Below are positions 7,901 through 15,884 of a stretch of DNA of 26,958 bases, piece after piece (position 1 is the first letter of the stretch; every line of letters begins with the position of its first letter). The notes under the pieces were generated by a model. It worked only from the letters and a program-made list of their open reading frames with translations. It did no database searches and had not been told where the DNA came from. The position numbers and the translations under genes were made by a program. This DNA comes from Patescibacteria group bacterium. GTDB lineage: Bacteria; Patescibacteriota; Minisyncoccia; Minisyncoccales; CG1-02-41-26. Location: the NCBI GenBank assembly GCA_020724125.1, contig DYHM01000002.1, forward strand, positions 1 to 26,958. The letters are read 5' to 3'.

Positions 7901-8008
7901 ATCCCTATACCTTCCTGCATGGCATTAGACCGTTACGGCGGGATTTATATGCAATCCATTCATCCCCGTGGCAAGAAGCTACGGTGTATTCTGGGAAGGC
8001 GCGGGGAT
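7901..8008 (+). other. GC-rich structured element, possible cis-acting RNA
   Basis: This 108-base intergenic stretch is 52% G+C (56 of 108) in a roughly 30% background. It can fold as a three-way junction. P1 is ATCCC (7901-7905) with GGGAT (8004-8008) plus CCTTCC (7910-7915) with GGAAGG (7994-7999). P2 is TGCAT (7916-7920) with ATGCA (7949-7953). P3 is CCGTGGC (7966-7972) with GCTACGG (7978-7984) around the loop AAGAA. It ends 14 bases before the DUF6485-like gene. I do not match it to a known riboswitch, tRNA, SRP RNA or tmRNA. A remnant of an IS200/IS605-type end is another possibility. Confidence 0.4.
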
Positions 8009-8022
8009 AAAACTAATCAATT

Positions 8023-8241
8023 ATGGAGTGTAAACAAAAGCAAAATTTAGAAACTTGTCCTTGCGCTTATCCTGAATGCCCAAGAAAGGGGATTTGTTGT
8101 CAGTGTCTGAAATATCATCGGGAAAAAGAAGAATTACCAGCTTGTTATTTTTCAAAAGAAGCGGAAAAGACCTATGATAGATCAATTGAAAATTTCATCA
8201 AGGACCGACTAACCCAAAAGGACCAACTAACTAAAATTTAA
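8023..8241 (+). CDS. Small Cys-rich protein, DUF6485-like
   Basis: A 72-residue cytosolic protein with eight cysteines, at positions 3, 12, 14, 19, 25, 26, 28 and 41. The spacing (CxC, CCxC) followed by KYHREKEELPACYF and EKTYDRSIENFI matches my memory of the DUF6485 family, whose function is unknown. The cysteine pattern suggests a bound metal such as zinc or an iron-sulfur cluster, but no ligand set is proven. The start has only 14 bases between it and the structured element upstream. It follows a ZIP metal transporter gene, which could hint at metal handling; that link is inference. Confidence 0.8.
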   Translation: MECKQKQNLETCPCAYPECPRKGICCQCLKYHREKEELPACYFSKEAEKTYDRSIENFIKDRLTQKDQLTKI

Positions 8242-8324
8242 CTTGAAGTTAAGAAAGTTTATGGAAATAAAATAAAGGATAAAATAACTATTTTCTTCTT
8301 ATTTTTATTTCGCAAAAGGTCTAT

Positions 8325-8753
8325 ATGAAAAGCGCGGACTATTTGGAAAGTAAAAACATAAAATTCAGGACAATTCATTTAAACGAGGTTCCAAAAACTG
8401 CTCAAGACGTTGAAAGAATTTATGATTGTTCACTTCGCCAAGTTTTAAAAACACTCATTTTTATAGGCGAAACTGAACCAGTAATTGTTGTTTTGCCGGG
8501 CGATAAACGGGTTGATATGGATAAATTAAAAAAAGTTTCAAAACAAAATAATCTTCGAATGGCAAAGCCAGACGAAGTAGAGGAAATAACTGGCTATACA
8601 ATTGGAGGGATTTCGCCTTTTGGGATTGAAAAAGATATAATGAAAATTATTGATGAAAGTGTTTTCGAAATCGAAACTGTAAACATTGGGGGTGGAAAAG
8701 CAGAAATCGGCATTGAATTGAATTCTGAAGAATTAAAAAAAAGCATGGGATGA
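8325..8753 (+). CDS. YbaK/EbsC-type aminoacyl-tRNA deacylase
   Basis: A 142-residue protein of the YbaK/ProRS-editing (INS domain) family. These free-standing enzymes hydrolyse mischarged tRNAs, for example Cys-tRNA(Pro) or Ala-tRNA(Pro), in the cytosol. Seen here are the strand and helix around KTAQDVERIYDCSLRQVLKTLIF, the PGDKRVDMDKLKK segment with the conserved catalytic-region lysine neighbourhood, and GYTIGGISPFG, the glycine-rich substrate loop typical of the family. The closing strand is VNIGGGKAEIGIEL. Length is normal. An AAAGG motif 8 bases upstream supports the ATG at 8325. The specific tRNA substrate cannot be told from sequence. Confidence 0.9.
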   Translation: MKSADYLESKNIKFRTIHLNEVPKTAQDVERIYDCSLRQVLKTLIFIGETEPVIVVLPGDKRVDMDKLKKVSKQNNLRMAKPDEVEEITGYTIGGISPFGIEKDIMKIIDESVFEIETVNIGGGKAEIGIELNSEELKKSMG

Positions 8754-8822
8754 AATTATAGCCGAGATAAGGGTTGGGTTGTAAATGGACAGAAATAAAA
8801 AAGTAAAACCTAAATAGAGATT

Positions 8823-10127
8823 ATGGGAGAAATTTTTTTACAATCTGAAAAGACGAGAAGAACGACGATTTATCAATTTTACCTTTCCCTGTTGGAAAAA
8901 TACGGAAAACCGGAAGAATTTTGGAGAAAGTGGCGCAAGGAAAAAAAGACAAGGCAAGACAGGGAAAAAATTGTCTTGGGAGCGATTTTAACCCAAAGAA
9001 CGAATTGGAAAAACGTGGAAATGGCTTTAAATAATTTAAAGAACGCAAAAGTAATTTCTTTTAAAGATATTTATTGTTTGGGTAAAAAGAGATTAACTCT
9101 TTTAATTAAGCCATCGGGATTTTACAAACAAAAAGCAGAAAGGATTCATCGGTTTTGTAAATTCATTGTTAAAAATTATGAAACATTAGAGAAATTTTTT
9201 AAACAAGATTTAGCAACTTGTCGAGAAGAACTCTTGAAACTTTCGGGCATCGGACCCGAGACAGCGGATAGTATTCTGCTTTATGCCGGTCAAAAGCCAA
9301 TTTTCGTTATTGATGAATATACCCGTCGCTTTGTCAAGAAACACAAAATCAGCAATAACCTTTCTTATAATTACCTTCAAGATTTATTTCAGAAAAACCT
9401 GCCTAAGAATATAAAAATCTATCAAGATTTTCACGCCTTGATTGTTTTAGAAGGCAAACAAAAAATCCCAAAAATGAGAAATGAGAAAAAAATTTTAGAG
9501 TTAGAGAAAATAAGAGAAGAAGTAAAAAATATCGCTGACAGAACTGGTAAGCCGATCGATAAAAATATTAGAGAAACCGTAGTAATGTTTGAAGCAAATG
9601 GATTATCGACGTCTAGTTCTTGCGAGGGCCATATTGAAAAAGGATTAGTCGTTCCTTATATGGAAGTTTCTACGCCGAATGAGCCAGAAGAAAGATTTAT
9701 TAACCAAAACAAGATTTTTGAGAAAGTAGCTAAAAAATATAATATAACGCCAGAACAAGTCAAGACATCAAAAATTAATGAGGCCTATTGGGAAGCGATG
9801 AAAGAATGTTCGCGGAATGAGGAAACAGAAGAATATAAGAATTGGAAAGAAAAAAATAAGAAACTGATGCAAAAAGCCGCTAAATTATTAGAGGAATTTT
9901 ATAAAGAGCGACAGGTGGAATTAAATATAAAACTTCAGATAGATGAAACAGCGGATAGTTTTAGGATTCATAATGGCGGCGAAGATTATAATCCTATTAT
10001 TGAAACTGAACAGAAATTTTCAGAAAAAGAAAAGAAAATACGCTCGGAAAAACTTAAAAAATATCGAGCAGAAATGGAAGTATTTACAAAATTTTTAAAA
10101 GATAGATATTTTGAAAGGCCGAATTAA
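8823..10127 (+). CDS. HhH-GPD DNA glycosylase fused to an unknown C-terminal domain
   Basis: A 434-residue two-part protein. Residues 15-212 form a helix-hairpin-helix GPD base-excision glycosylase: LGAILTQRTNWKNVEMA, hairpin LKLSGIGPETADS (138-150) and catalytic Asp D164 in FVIDEYTRRF. The endonuclease III catalytic Lys position is Glu (E146), so it should be a monofunctional glycosylase, closest in style to the MagIII-like 3-methyladenine group. The usual C-terminal Cys cluster for [4Fe-4S] is absent. Residues 218-434 are a separate charged domain starting MRNEKKILELEKIREEV with IADRTGKPIDKNIRETVVMFEANGLSTSSSCEGH; I know similar stand-alone hypotheticals but no function. The junction falls at an internal ATG (9474), consistent with fusion of two genes by loss of a stop. 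Confidence 0.85.
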   Translation: MGEIFLQSEKTRRTTIYQFYLSLLEKYGKPEEFWRKWRKEKKTRQDREKIVLGAILTQRTNWKNVEMALNNLKNAKVISFKDIYCLGKKRLTLLIKPSGFYKQKAERIHRFCKFIVKNYETLEKFFKQDLATCREELLKLSGIGPETADSILLYAGQKPIFVIDEYTRRFVKKHKISNNLSYNYLQDLFQKNLPKNIKIYQDFHALIVLEGKQKIPKMRNEKKILELEKIREEVKNIADRTGKPIDKNIRETVVMFEANGLSTSSSCEGHIEKGLVVPYMEVSTPNEPEERFINQNKIFEKVAKKYNITPEQVKTSKINEAYWEAMKECSRNEETEEYKNWKEKNKKLMQKAAKLLEEFYKERQVELNIKLQIDETADSFRIHNGGEDYNPIIETEQKFSEKEKKIRSEKLKKYRAEMEVFTKFLKDRYFERPN

Positions 10128-10135
10128 AAATTAAT

Positions 10136-10182
10136 AAAACTCCCAACCGCCCCAAGGGGCGGGGTTTTAAAAACAATAAAAC
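10136..10182 (+). terminator. Dispersed hairpin element, copy 3; terminator of the glycosylase gene
   Basis: CCGCCCC (10147-10153), AA, GGGGCGG (10156-10162) is a perfect 7-bp stem, with outer arms AAAAC (10136-10140) and GTTTT (10164-10168), followed by AAAAACAATAAAA. It lies 8 bases after the stop at 10127. The core is repeated nearly exactly, inverted, at 26719-26757, and its ends recur at 2383-2438. Confidence 0.65.
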
Positions 10183-10250
10183 GGAAATTCTTTTTCCTAA
10201 ACTTTTTTTATTGCTACTGTTTTTTCATTTTATTTTACAAAAGGTTTTCT

Positions 10251-11531
10251 ATGATTCATTTTGAGAAAAAATTTTTAGACAACGAGCTCAGAGTAATCGC
10301 GGCACCGATGGAAAACACCGAAGCAGTAACTCTTTTAGTTTTGGTTGACGTTGGTTCAAGGCATGAGACAAAAAATTTAAACGGCATTTCCCATTTTCTT
10401 GAACATTTATTTTTTAAAGGCACAAAAAATCGACCAAAACCAGGAGATATTTTTCGCGAACTTAATAAAATCGGCGCCAATTATGACGCTTTTACTTCTA
10501 AGGAAAGTACAGGATTTTGGATTAAATCATCAACAAGGGATCTTGATGTAAATTTAGATATTATTTCTGATATGCTCTTGAATCCTCTGTTTAAAAACGA
10601 AGAAATAGAAAAAGAACGAGGAGTGATTTTACAAGAAATCAATATGTACGAAGATGATCCATACAGAAAGAATTTTAATAATTTAGAAAATATTCTCTAC
10701 GGAGATCAGCCGATTGGATGGGATGTTATAGGAACAAAGGAAACAATAAAAAACATAAAAAAAACAGACATTGTTAAATACAAAAATGACAATTATTTTT
10801 CAAAAAATATAGTTATTGCAATTGCGGGTAATTTTGACAAGAAAATAATATTTTCAAAAATTGAAAAAGTTTTTAAGAGAATTAAAAAAGGTACGAATAA
10901 ACCAGTGCAAAAAACAAAAGTTTTTCAAAGATTTCCTCATGTAAAAATTTTTAAAAAAGAAGTTGATCAAACTCATTTAGCAATTGGAGTCAATGGTTAT
11001 AGTATGTTCGACGAGAAAAGATATTCCTTAAATTTATTGTCAATTATTCTTGGCGGCAATATGTCTTCTCGATTATTTAGGGAAATAAGAGACAAGAGGG
11101 GGTTAGCGTATTATATTTACACTTTTGGCGACCAATATACTGATTGTGGTTATTTGGGAATGACTGCTGGTATACCCAATGAAAAAACGGACAAAGTTCT
11201 TAGAATAATTATTAAAATTTTAAAAAATTTTAAAGAAAAAGGTGTTTCTGAAAAAGATCTTGATTTAGCAAAAAGTTTTACAAGGGGACAGATGGCGTTA
11301 AGCTTTGAAACCTCTAATCAAATTGCCTCTTTTCTTGCCCATCAAGAACTTTTTTATAAAAAAATTCTTCAACCGGAAGAAATTTTAAAGAAGATTGAAA
11401 AAATAAACCAAAATGATATCTTAAAAACAGCCAAAGATATTTTTAAATCCCAAAAAATAAATTTAGCGATAATCGGACCTCAAATAAAGAAAAAAGAAGA
11501 ATTGTTAAAAAAAATACTTTTAAGAATATAA
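10251..11531 (+). CDS. M16-family zinc metallopeptidase
   Basis: A 426-residue processing-peptidase-like protein. The inverted zinc motif HxxEH is HFLEH at residues 48-52 (H48, E51, H52), and the distal zinc ligand is E129 in VILQEINMYEDDP, 77 residues after H52 as expected. The C-terminal half has the partner-domain signature SSRLFREIRDKRGLAYYIYTF. These enzymes cleave short unfolded peptides, often with two such units forming the active chamber; in this single-gene form it probably dimerises. No signal peptide is seen, so a cytosolic site is likely. AAAGG lies 10 bases upstream of the ATG. Seven bases separate it from the first prepilin gene, suggesting cotranscription, though a role in pilus biogenesis is not implied by the family. 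Confidence 0.93.
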   Translation: MIHFEKKFLDNELRVIAAPMENTEAVTLLVLVDVGSRHETKNLNGISHFLEHLFFKGTKNRPKPGDIFRELNKIGANYDAFTSKESTGFWIKSSTRDLDVNLDIISDMLLNPLFKNEEIEKERGVILQEINMYEDDPYRKNFNNLENILYGDQPIGWDVIGTKETIKNIKKTDIVKYKNDNYFSKNIVIAIAGNFDKKIIFSKIEKVFKRIKKGTNKPVQKTKVFQRFPHVKIFKKEVDQTHLAIGVNGYSMFDEKRYSLNLLSIILGGNMSSRLFREIRDKRGLAYYIYTFGDQYTDCGYLGMTAGIPNEKTDKVLRIIIKILKNFKEKGVSEKDLDLAKSFTRGQMALSFETSNQIASFLAHQELFYKKILQPEEILKKIEKINQNDILKTAKDIFKSQKINLAIIGPQIKKKEELLKKILLRI

Positions 11532-11538
11532 TTAAAAT

Positions 11539-13281
11539 ATGAATAAATCTTTCAAGTCTTTTACGTCTTCCTCTCTGTCTTCTGGTTTTACTCTTGTTGA
11601 AATTTTAATCGGCATTACCCTAATGGTTATTATTTTTACCGGCCTTTTCGGCGCCTTTCAGTTTGGGATGAAAGTGGTAGGACAATCAAAAGCCCAAACC
11701 ACTGCCATTGCCTTGGCTAATGAAAAAATGGAAGAAATCCGCAATCTTCCTTATAAAGATGTTGGGACAATCGGCGGCATTCCGGCTGGCGTCATTCCGG
11801 AAACAATTACCGTGGCGAGAAATAAAATCACTTTTACCATTAAAACCACTGTCATTTATATTGACGACCCTTTTGATGGTTTAGTTCCCAATGATTCTTT
11901 GCCTAAAGATTATAAAAGAGCGAAAGTTAAGGTATCCTGGCCAGGTTTTTGGGCTGGCGAGATAAGTTTAATTAGCGATATTGCTCCCAAGGGCATAGAA
12001 ACCGAGGCTGGCGGCGGCACTTTGATGATTTGGGTTTTAAATGCTTCTGGTCAAGGAATCCCGTTGGCAAATATTAATTTAGTCAATGACCAGGTTTTTC
12101 CGCCGATTAGCGCCAATTATCAAACTAACGACTCTGGAAATTTTATTTTGGCTGGCGCGCCAACCTCAACCGAAGCTTATAAAGTCAGAGTTAACAAAAA
12201 TGGTTTTAGCGAAGAAAGAACTTACGGGAAAGAAGAAGTGGCTAATCCCGCTAAACCCCATCTTTCGGTTTTTGAAGGTCAAATCACTGAAATCAGTTTT
12301 AGCATTGACCAATTAAGCAGTTTTTCAGTGGAAACGCGGGGACGAGAAAGTTTTGATGATGATTTCGGAAATGATAGTCAATTATCCGAATACCAAAATA
12401 TCTCTATAATTAACAGCGAGGTGAATTTGGCAAAAATAGGCGAAGATTATTTACCCAATGGCTATCTAATTTCCAAAAAAATTTCTCCGGCTAATTTGAT
12501 AAATTGGGACCGCTTGATTTGGGAAGACGAAGAGTCAGACCTAACAGATATTAAATATCAACTTCTCTATTTTACTAGTACGGCATGGGAGCCGGTGCCC
12601 GAATCCGACCTCCCTGGCAATATCCAAGGATTTGACAACAGTCCAGCAGACCTTAATAATTTAGATATCGCTAAATATCCTTCTTTAAAAATAAAAGCCG
12701 AGCTTGCCACGTTAGCCAGTTCTACCACGCCGCGGCTATTTGCTTGGCATTTAACTTACAACACTCCTCTGATTGGCAATATTGCTTTCCAGCTTCAGGG
12801 TTGGAAAATAATTGGCGCTGACCAAGATGACAATCCTGTTTATAAATATCTTAAACAGCACAGTTCAGAATCAAATGGCAAAACTGTTATCAGTGATTTA
12901 GAATGGGATTCTTATACTTTTTCGCGTCTTGCCGAAGCAATTATAGATTTAGTGGAAACCAAACCAGCGCCTCAACCTATTGATCTTCTGCCAGCAACTC
13001 CTACCGCGGTTATCTTATATTTTAAAGCCGAAAATAGTTTATTGACCGAAATAATTGACGCTTCCACCAGCGAACCGATTTTCAACGCTAATGTTAAACT
13101 TTTTAATGAAATTTTAGGTTATGACCAATCAAAACCAACTGATGAAAAAGGTTATGCCTATTTTTTTCCCTTGAAACAAGCTGAATATAATTTAGAAGTT
13201 ACCAACCCCGATTATCAAACAACCACGACAACCGTGAACGTAATAGGCCACATCAAAAAAACAATCAGTTTGGAAAAATAA
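11539..13281 (+). CDS. Type IV prepilin-like protein with Ig/CnaB-type repeats
   Basis: A 580-residue prepilin. The leader MNKSFKSFTSSSLSSG ends at G16, followed by FTLVEILIG with E21 at mature position 5, the class III signal cut and methylated by prepilin peptidase. The hydrophobic pilin helix spans about 17-42. Then comes a pilin-like domain (to about 155), a carboxypeptidase-regulatory-like beta domain (about 158-240: GGTLMIWVLNASGQGIPLANINL through GFSEERTYG), a long unassigned region and a second such domain at about 505-580 ending TVNVIGHIKKTISLEK. This is far longer than a major pilin, so it is probably a minor pilin or tip adhesin exposed outside the cell. It heads a tandem with the next pilin gene, 6 bases away. 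Confidence 0.85.
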   Translation: MNKSFKSFTSSSLSSGFTLVEILIGITLMVIIFTGLFGAFQFGMKVVGQSKAQTTAIALANEKMEEIRNLPYKDVGTIGGIPAGVIPETITVARNKITFTIKTTVIYIDDPFDGLVPNDSLPKDYKRAKVKVSWPGFWAGEISLISDIAPKGIETEAGGGTLMIWVLNASGQGIPLANINLVNDQVFPPISANYQTNDSGNFILAGAPTSTEAYKVRVNKNGFSEERTYGKEEVANPAKPHLSVFEGQITEISFSIDQLSSFSVETRGRESFDDDFGNDSQLSEYQNISIINSEVNLAKIGEDYLPNGYLISKKISPANLINWDRLIWEDEESDLTDIKYQLLYFTSTAWEPVPESDLPGNIQGFDNSPADLNNLDIAKYPSLKIKAELATLASSTTPRLFAWHLTYNTPLIGNIAFQLQGWKIIGADQDDNPVYKYLKQHSSESNGKTVISDLEWDSYTFSRLAEAIIDLVETKPAPQPIDLLPATPTAVILYFKAENSLLTEIIDASTSEPIFNANVKLFNEILGYDQSKPTDEKGYAYFFPLKQAEYNLEVTNPDYQTTTTTVNVIGHIKKTISLEK

Positions 13282-13287
13282 ATTAAT

Positions 13288-13866
13288 ATGAAGGGTTTTA
13301 CTTTAATTGAATCTTTAATGACAATCGTTATTTTGATTATTGTTTTGGCGGCTGTGACTGGTTTAGTTTCGGGTCTTTATCGTTCTTATTATTATACTTT
13401 TAAACAAGCCCAAGCCATTGAAGAGGCAAGACGCGGCATTGAAACAATGACTCGGGAAATAAGAGAAGCCCAGCCAGGCGATGATGGCTCCTATATTATT
13501 GAGGCGGCTAATGATTATGAATTTATTTTTTATTCTGATATTGATAAAGATAAGGCAGTAGAAAGGATAAGATATTTTATTGAAGGAAACGATTTCAAAA
13601 AGGGAATTGTTGAGCCGAGCAGCAATTCCGTAAAATATGCGATAAGTTCGGAAAAAATTTCCATCTTATCTAAATACATTCGCAATGAACCACCGGTCTT
13701 TCATTATTTTGACGGCAATATGAACGAACTGCCGGCGCCCGCCCGGTTAAAAGACACCAAGTTAATGAAACTTTATTTGGTAATCAATTTTAACCCTCAA
13801 AAACCAGCTGATGATTTTATTTTAGAAAGCGAAGTTCAGTTGAGAAGTCTTAAGACAAACATCTGA
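13288..13866 (+). CDS. Type IV prepilin, minor pseudopilin (PilW/GspJ-like)
   Basis: A 192-residue prepilin with a very short leader, MKG, followed by FTLIESLMTIVILIIV. E8 is the conserved fifth residue of the mature protein. The single N-terminal hydrophobic helix runs to about residue 27. The body (QAQAIEEARRGIETMTREIREAQPG, then YEFIFYSDIDKD and ERIRYFIEG) matches the layout of PilW/GspJ-type minor pilins that cap or prime the fibre. It starts 6 bases after the large prepilin and is likely on the same message. The family call is by pattern; which minor pilin subtype it is remains uncertain. Confidence 0.82.
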   Translation: MKGFTLIESLMTIVILIIVLAAVTGLVSGLYRSYYYTFKQAQAIEEARRGIETMTREIREAQPGDDGSYIIEAANDYEFIFYSDIDKDKAVERIRYFIEGNDFKKGIVEPSSNSVKYAISSEKISILSKYIRNEPPVFHYFDGNMNELPAPARLKDTKLMKLYLVINFNPQKPADDFILESEVQLRSLKTNI

Positions 13867-14236
13867 AACAAAATCTAAAATCCAAAACCCCAATCAATAA
13901 AATGCAAAATGTCAAAATCAAAATGCTAATTTAAAATTCTAAATCTAAAATCCTAAATCAATAAAATGCAAAATGTAAAAATCAAAAAATTCTAAATCCA
14001 AAATCCTAAATCCTAAACAAATCCGAAATCCCAAATCCCAATAACCAAGACTCGTTTGTTTTGAATTTAAAATTTAGAATTTCGAATGAATTTTGAATTT
14101 TGAGTTTTGAATTTTTTGGTCTTTGGTTTGTGGTTTTGATTTTTGATTTTTGGTTTTTGGTTTTTTGTTAGGCATTGATTAGAAATTAGAAATTAGAAGT
14201 TCAAAATTTAAGGTATTATTAAAAAGTATCAAATCT
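13867..14236. repeat. Heptamer-rich spacer with opposed strand bias
   Basis: A 370-base spacer inside the pilin cluster with no gene. The left half (13867-14045) is A/C-rich with AAATCCT/AAATCCC-type units, and includes an exact 21-base direct repeat at 13892-13912 and 13956-13976. The right half (about 14055-14166) is T/G-rich with TTTTGAA, TTTTGAT and TTTTGGT units, mostly 7 bases apart. The halves are roughly complementary in composition, so a long imperfect hairpin is possible. A short ATTAGAAATTAGA repeat follows at about 14178-14198. Confidence 0.75.
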
Positions 14237-15643
14237 ATGAAAAAAGGAATTATTACAATGTGGGTTTTGGTTTTTGGAACAGTTTTTTTAATAATGTTCA
14301 GCGGATTGATCGGCTTTCTTGTTTTTCAAATGAAAGAAAATCAAAAAACAGCGACTGCTAATTTAGCGTTTCAGATAGCCGAGGCCGGTATAAATTTCAG
14401 CCGTTGGCGCTTGGCTCACGAGCCGGGAAACACTGATTTCGCCGGGCTCTATGAGTACAAAGACCCCGAGGGTTCAGTCATTGGTTATTATCAATTAGAA
14501 ATTAGTTCTTCTACCGCCTGCGATAGCGGTATAAGAATTGAATCTGCTGGTTGGCAAAAAGGGTTTGATAATACTAAAAGGAAATTGCAAATAAAATACG
14601 CTAAATCCTCTTTGGCTAAATATGGTTTTTTGACTAATTCCAATGTTTGGTTTGGCGAAGACGAAGAACTCAAGGGGCCATTTCATTCCAATGGCGGAAT
14701 TAGAATGGATGGCGAGCAAAATTCTCTTGCCACTTCCGCTAAACAAACCTACATTTGCGGGCCTGAACATGGTTGTTCTTCTAGTAATTGTTTTAATCCC
14801 TGTTCTTGGACCGTTTCTGGCTGCGAGTGTCCTGGTATTTGGGGCGAGGGCGAAGGAAATGAAAAAGGATTGTGGCAATTTCCCGTTGGCTTGGTTGACT
14901 TTAATAAAATTATTCAAGACCTTGCTATCCTAAAAGAGGAAGCTAATACAAATGGAATTTATTTATCAGAATCAGGCAACTATGGCTATCATTTAAAATT
15001 TAATTCCAATGGTTCAGTTGATATTTATAAAATAACCAAATTAAAACCAAATGTCTGGGGTTATGATGGCGAGAAATGGACCCTTGAATCTAATGATATA
15101 GAAACCGAGACCTTTTACCAAAATTATTCCTTGCCAACTAATTGCGGCCCTATTTTTATTGAAGACAATATCTGGGTTGAAGGAGATGTTAATGGACGAA
15201 CAACAGTGGTGGCGGCAAAACTTCCAGAAACGCCCGCTTCATTAAAAAAAATAATAATTCCCAATGATATAAATTATATTGGCGAAAATTCGGTTTTAGG
15301 TTTAATATCTCAAAAAGATATTTTGATTCCCCTCTATTCTCCCAATAACTTAGAAATAAAAGCCGCTTTATTGGCTCAAAAGGGCCATGTTTTTCGCTAT
15401 TATTACCCAAGGCGGTCTTATGAACCTTATAAAACCTACGCTATCCGCGACTATATTGAAACCTATGGCAGCATCATTACTAATACCATCTGGACTTTTA
15501 CCTGGGTGGACGGAACAGGCAAGGTTGTTTCCGGTTATAAGGAAACTGAAATGGTTTATAATGAAAATTTGACTTATAATCCACCGCCTTATTTTCCTGT
15601 TTCAGGCGAATACGAAATCATTAAATGGGAAGAAGTAAATTGA
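14237..15643 (+). CDS. PilX-like type IV pilus-associated protein
   Basis: A 468-residue protein with one N-terminal membrane helix (about residues 7-31, MWVLVFGTVFLIMFSGLIGFLVF) and no classical prepilin cleavage motif. After it comes NLAFQIAEAGINFSRWRLAH, the AEAG hallmark of PilX-type pilus assembly proteins. The exported body contains a six-cysteine cluster at about residues 173-199 (CxxxxxCxxxxCxxxCx6CxC), which could be disulfide-bonded outside the cell. FHSNGGIRMDG and FPVGLVDFNKIIQDL are landmarks of the same family in my memory of Patescibacteria. It follows the two prepilins but across a 370-base repeat spacer, so it may be transcribed separately. A role in pilus assembly or adhesion is inference from family and context. 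Confidence 0.8.
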   Translation: MKKGIITMWVLVFGTVFLIMFSGLIGFLVFQMKENQKTATANLAFQIAEAGINFSRWRLAHEPGNTDFAGLYEYKDPEGSVIGYYQLEISSSTACDSGIRIESAGWQKGFDNTKRKLQIKYAKSSLAKYGFLTNSNVWFGEDEELKGPFHSNGGIRMDGEQNSLATSAKQTYICGPEHGCSSSNCFNPCSWTVSGCECPGIWGEGEGNEKGLWQFPVGLVDFNKIIQDLAILKEEANTNGIYLSESGNYGYHLKFNSNGSVDIYKITKLKPNVWGYDGEKWTLESNDIETETFYQNYSLPTNCGPIFIEDNIWVEGDVNGRTTVVAAKLPETPASLKKIIIPNDINYIGENSVLGLISQKDILIPLYSPNNLEIKAALLAQKGHVFRYYYPRRSYEPYKTYAIRDYIETYGSIITNTIWTFTWVDGTGKVVSGYKETEMVYNENLTYNPPPYFPVSGEYEIIKWEEVN

Positions 15644-15829
15644 TTTTTGAAATTGCTTGATTCTAAAATATCTTCGCTTGAAATGTTTTAGAAATCGTTT
15701 AATTATTCCCTTGTAAAAAATCACAAAATGTATTCTATCATCTACGTTGTCCCTTGTAAAATTTTTAAAACAGGTAGGCGCGGTCAGGTAGACGGTCGGC
15801 CAAGCGTGGTTTCGCCCCGCCTGCCACTT

Positions 15830-15884
15830 CGTTTTATTTTATTTCGTTTCGCTTCGATTTGTTTTGTTTTACTTTGCTTTGTTT
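15830..15884. repeat. Degenerate 5-base tandem repeat, 11 units
   Basis: Eleven consecutive pentamers: CGTTT, TATTT, TATTT, CGTTT, CGCTT, CGATT, TGTTT, TGTTT, TACTT, TGCTT, TGTTT. Each has T at positions 4 and 5, while the first three positions vary. The array ends exactly where the GC-rich hairpin begins. Confidence 0.8.

Noticed and set aside
7901..8008. tRNA, SRP RNA or tmRNA
   Set aside because: There is no T-loop (GGTTCGA-like) sequence, no acceptor stem pairing with CCA position, and no SRP Alu/S-domain core or tmRNA tag frame.
12086..12316. 76-codon plus-strand frame inside the large prepilin
   Set aside because: Overlaps the long prepilin frame, which has a proper class III leader; the alternative product has no motif.
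13867..14166. Possible CRISPR array
   Set aside because: The repeats are short heptamers with no spacers of even length, no consistent 23-36 base repeat and no cas genes nearby.
14495..14933. Overlapping open frames on both strands within the PilX-like gene
   Set aside because: They are in other frames of a clearly coding 468-residue gene whose N-terminal helix and AEAG motif support the chosen frame.
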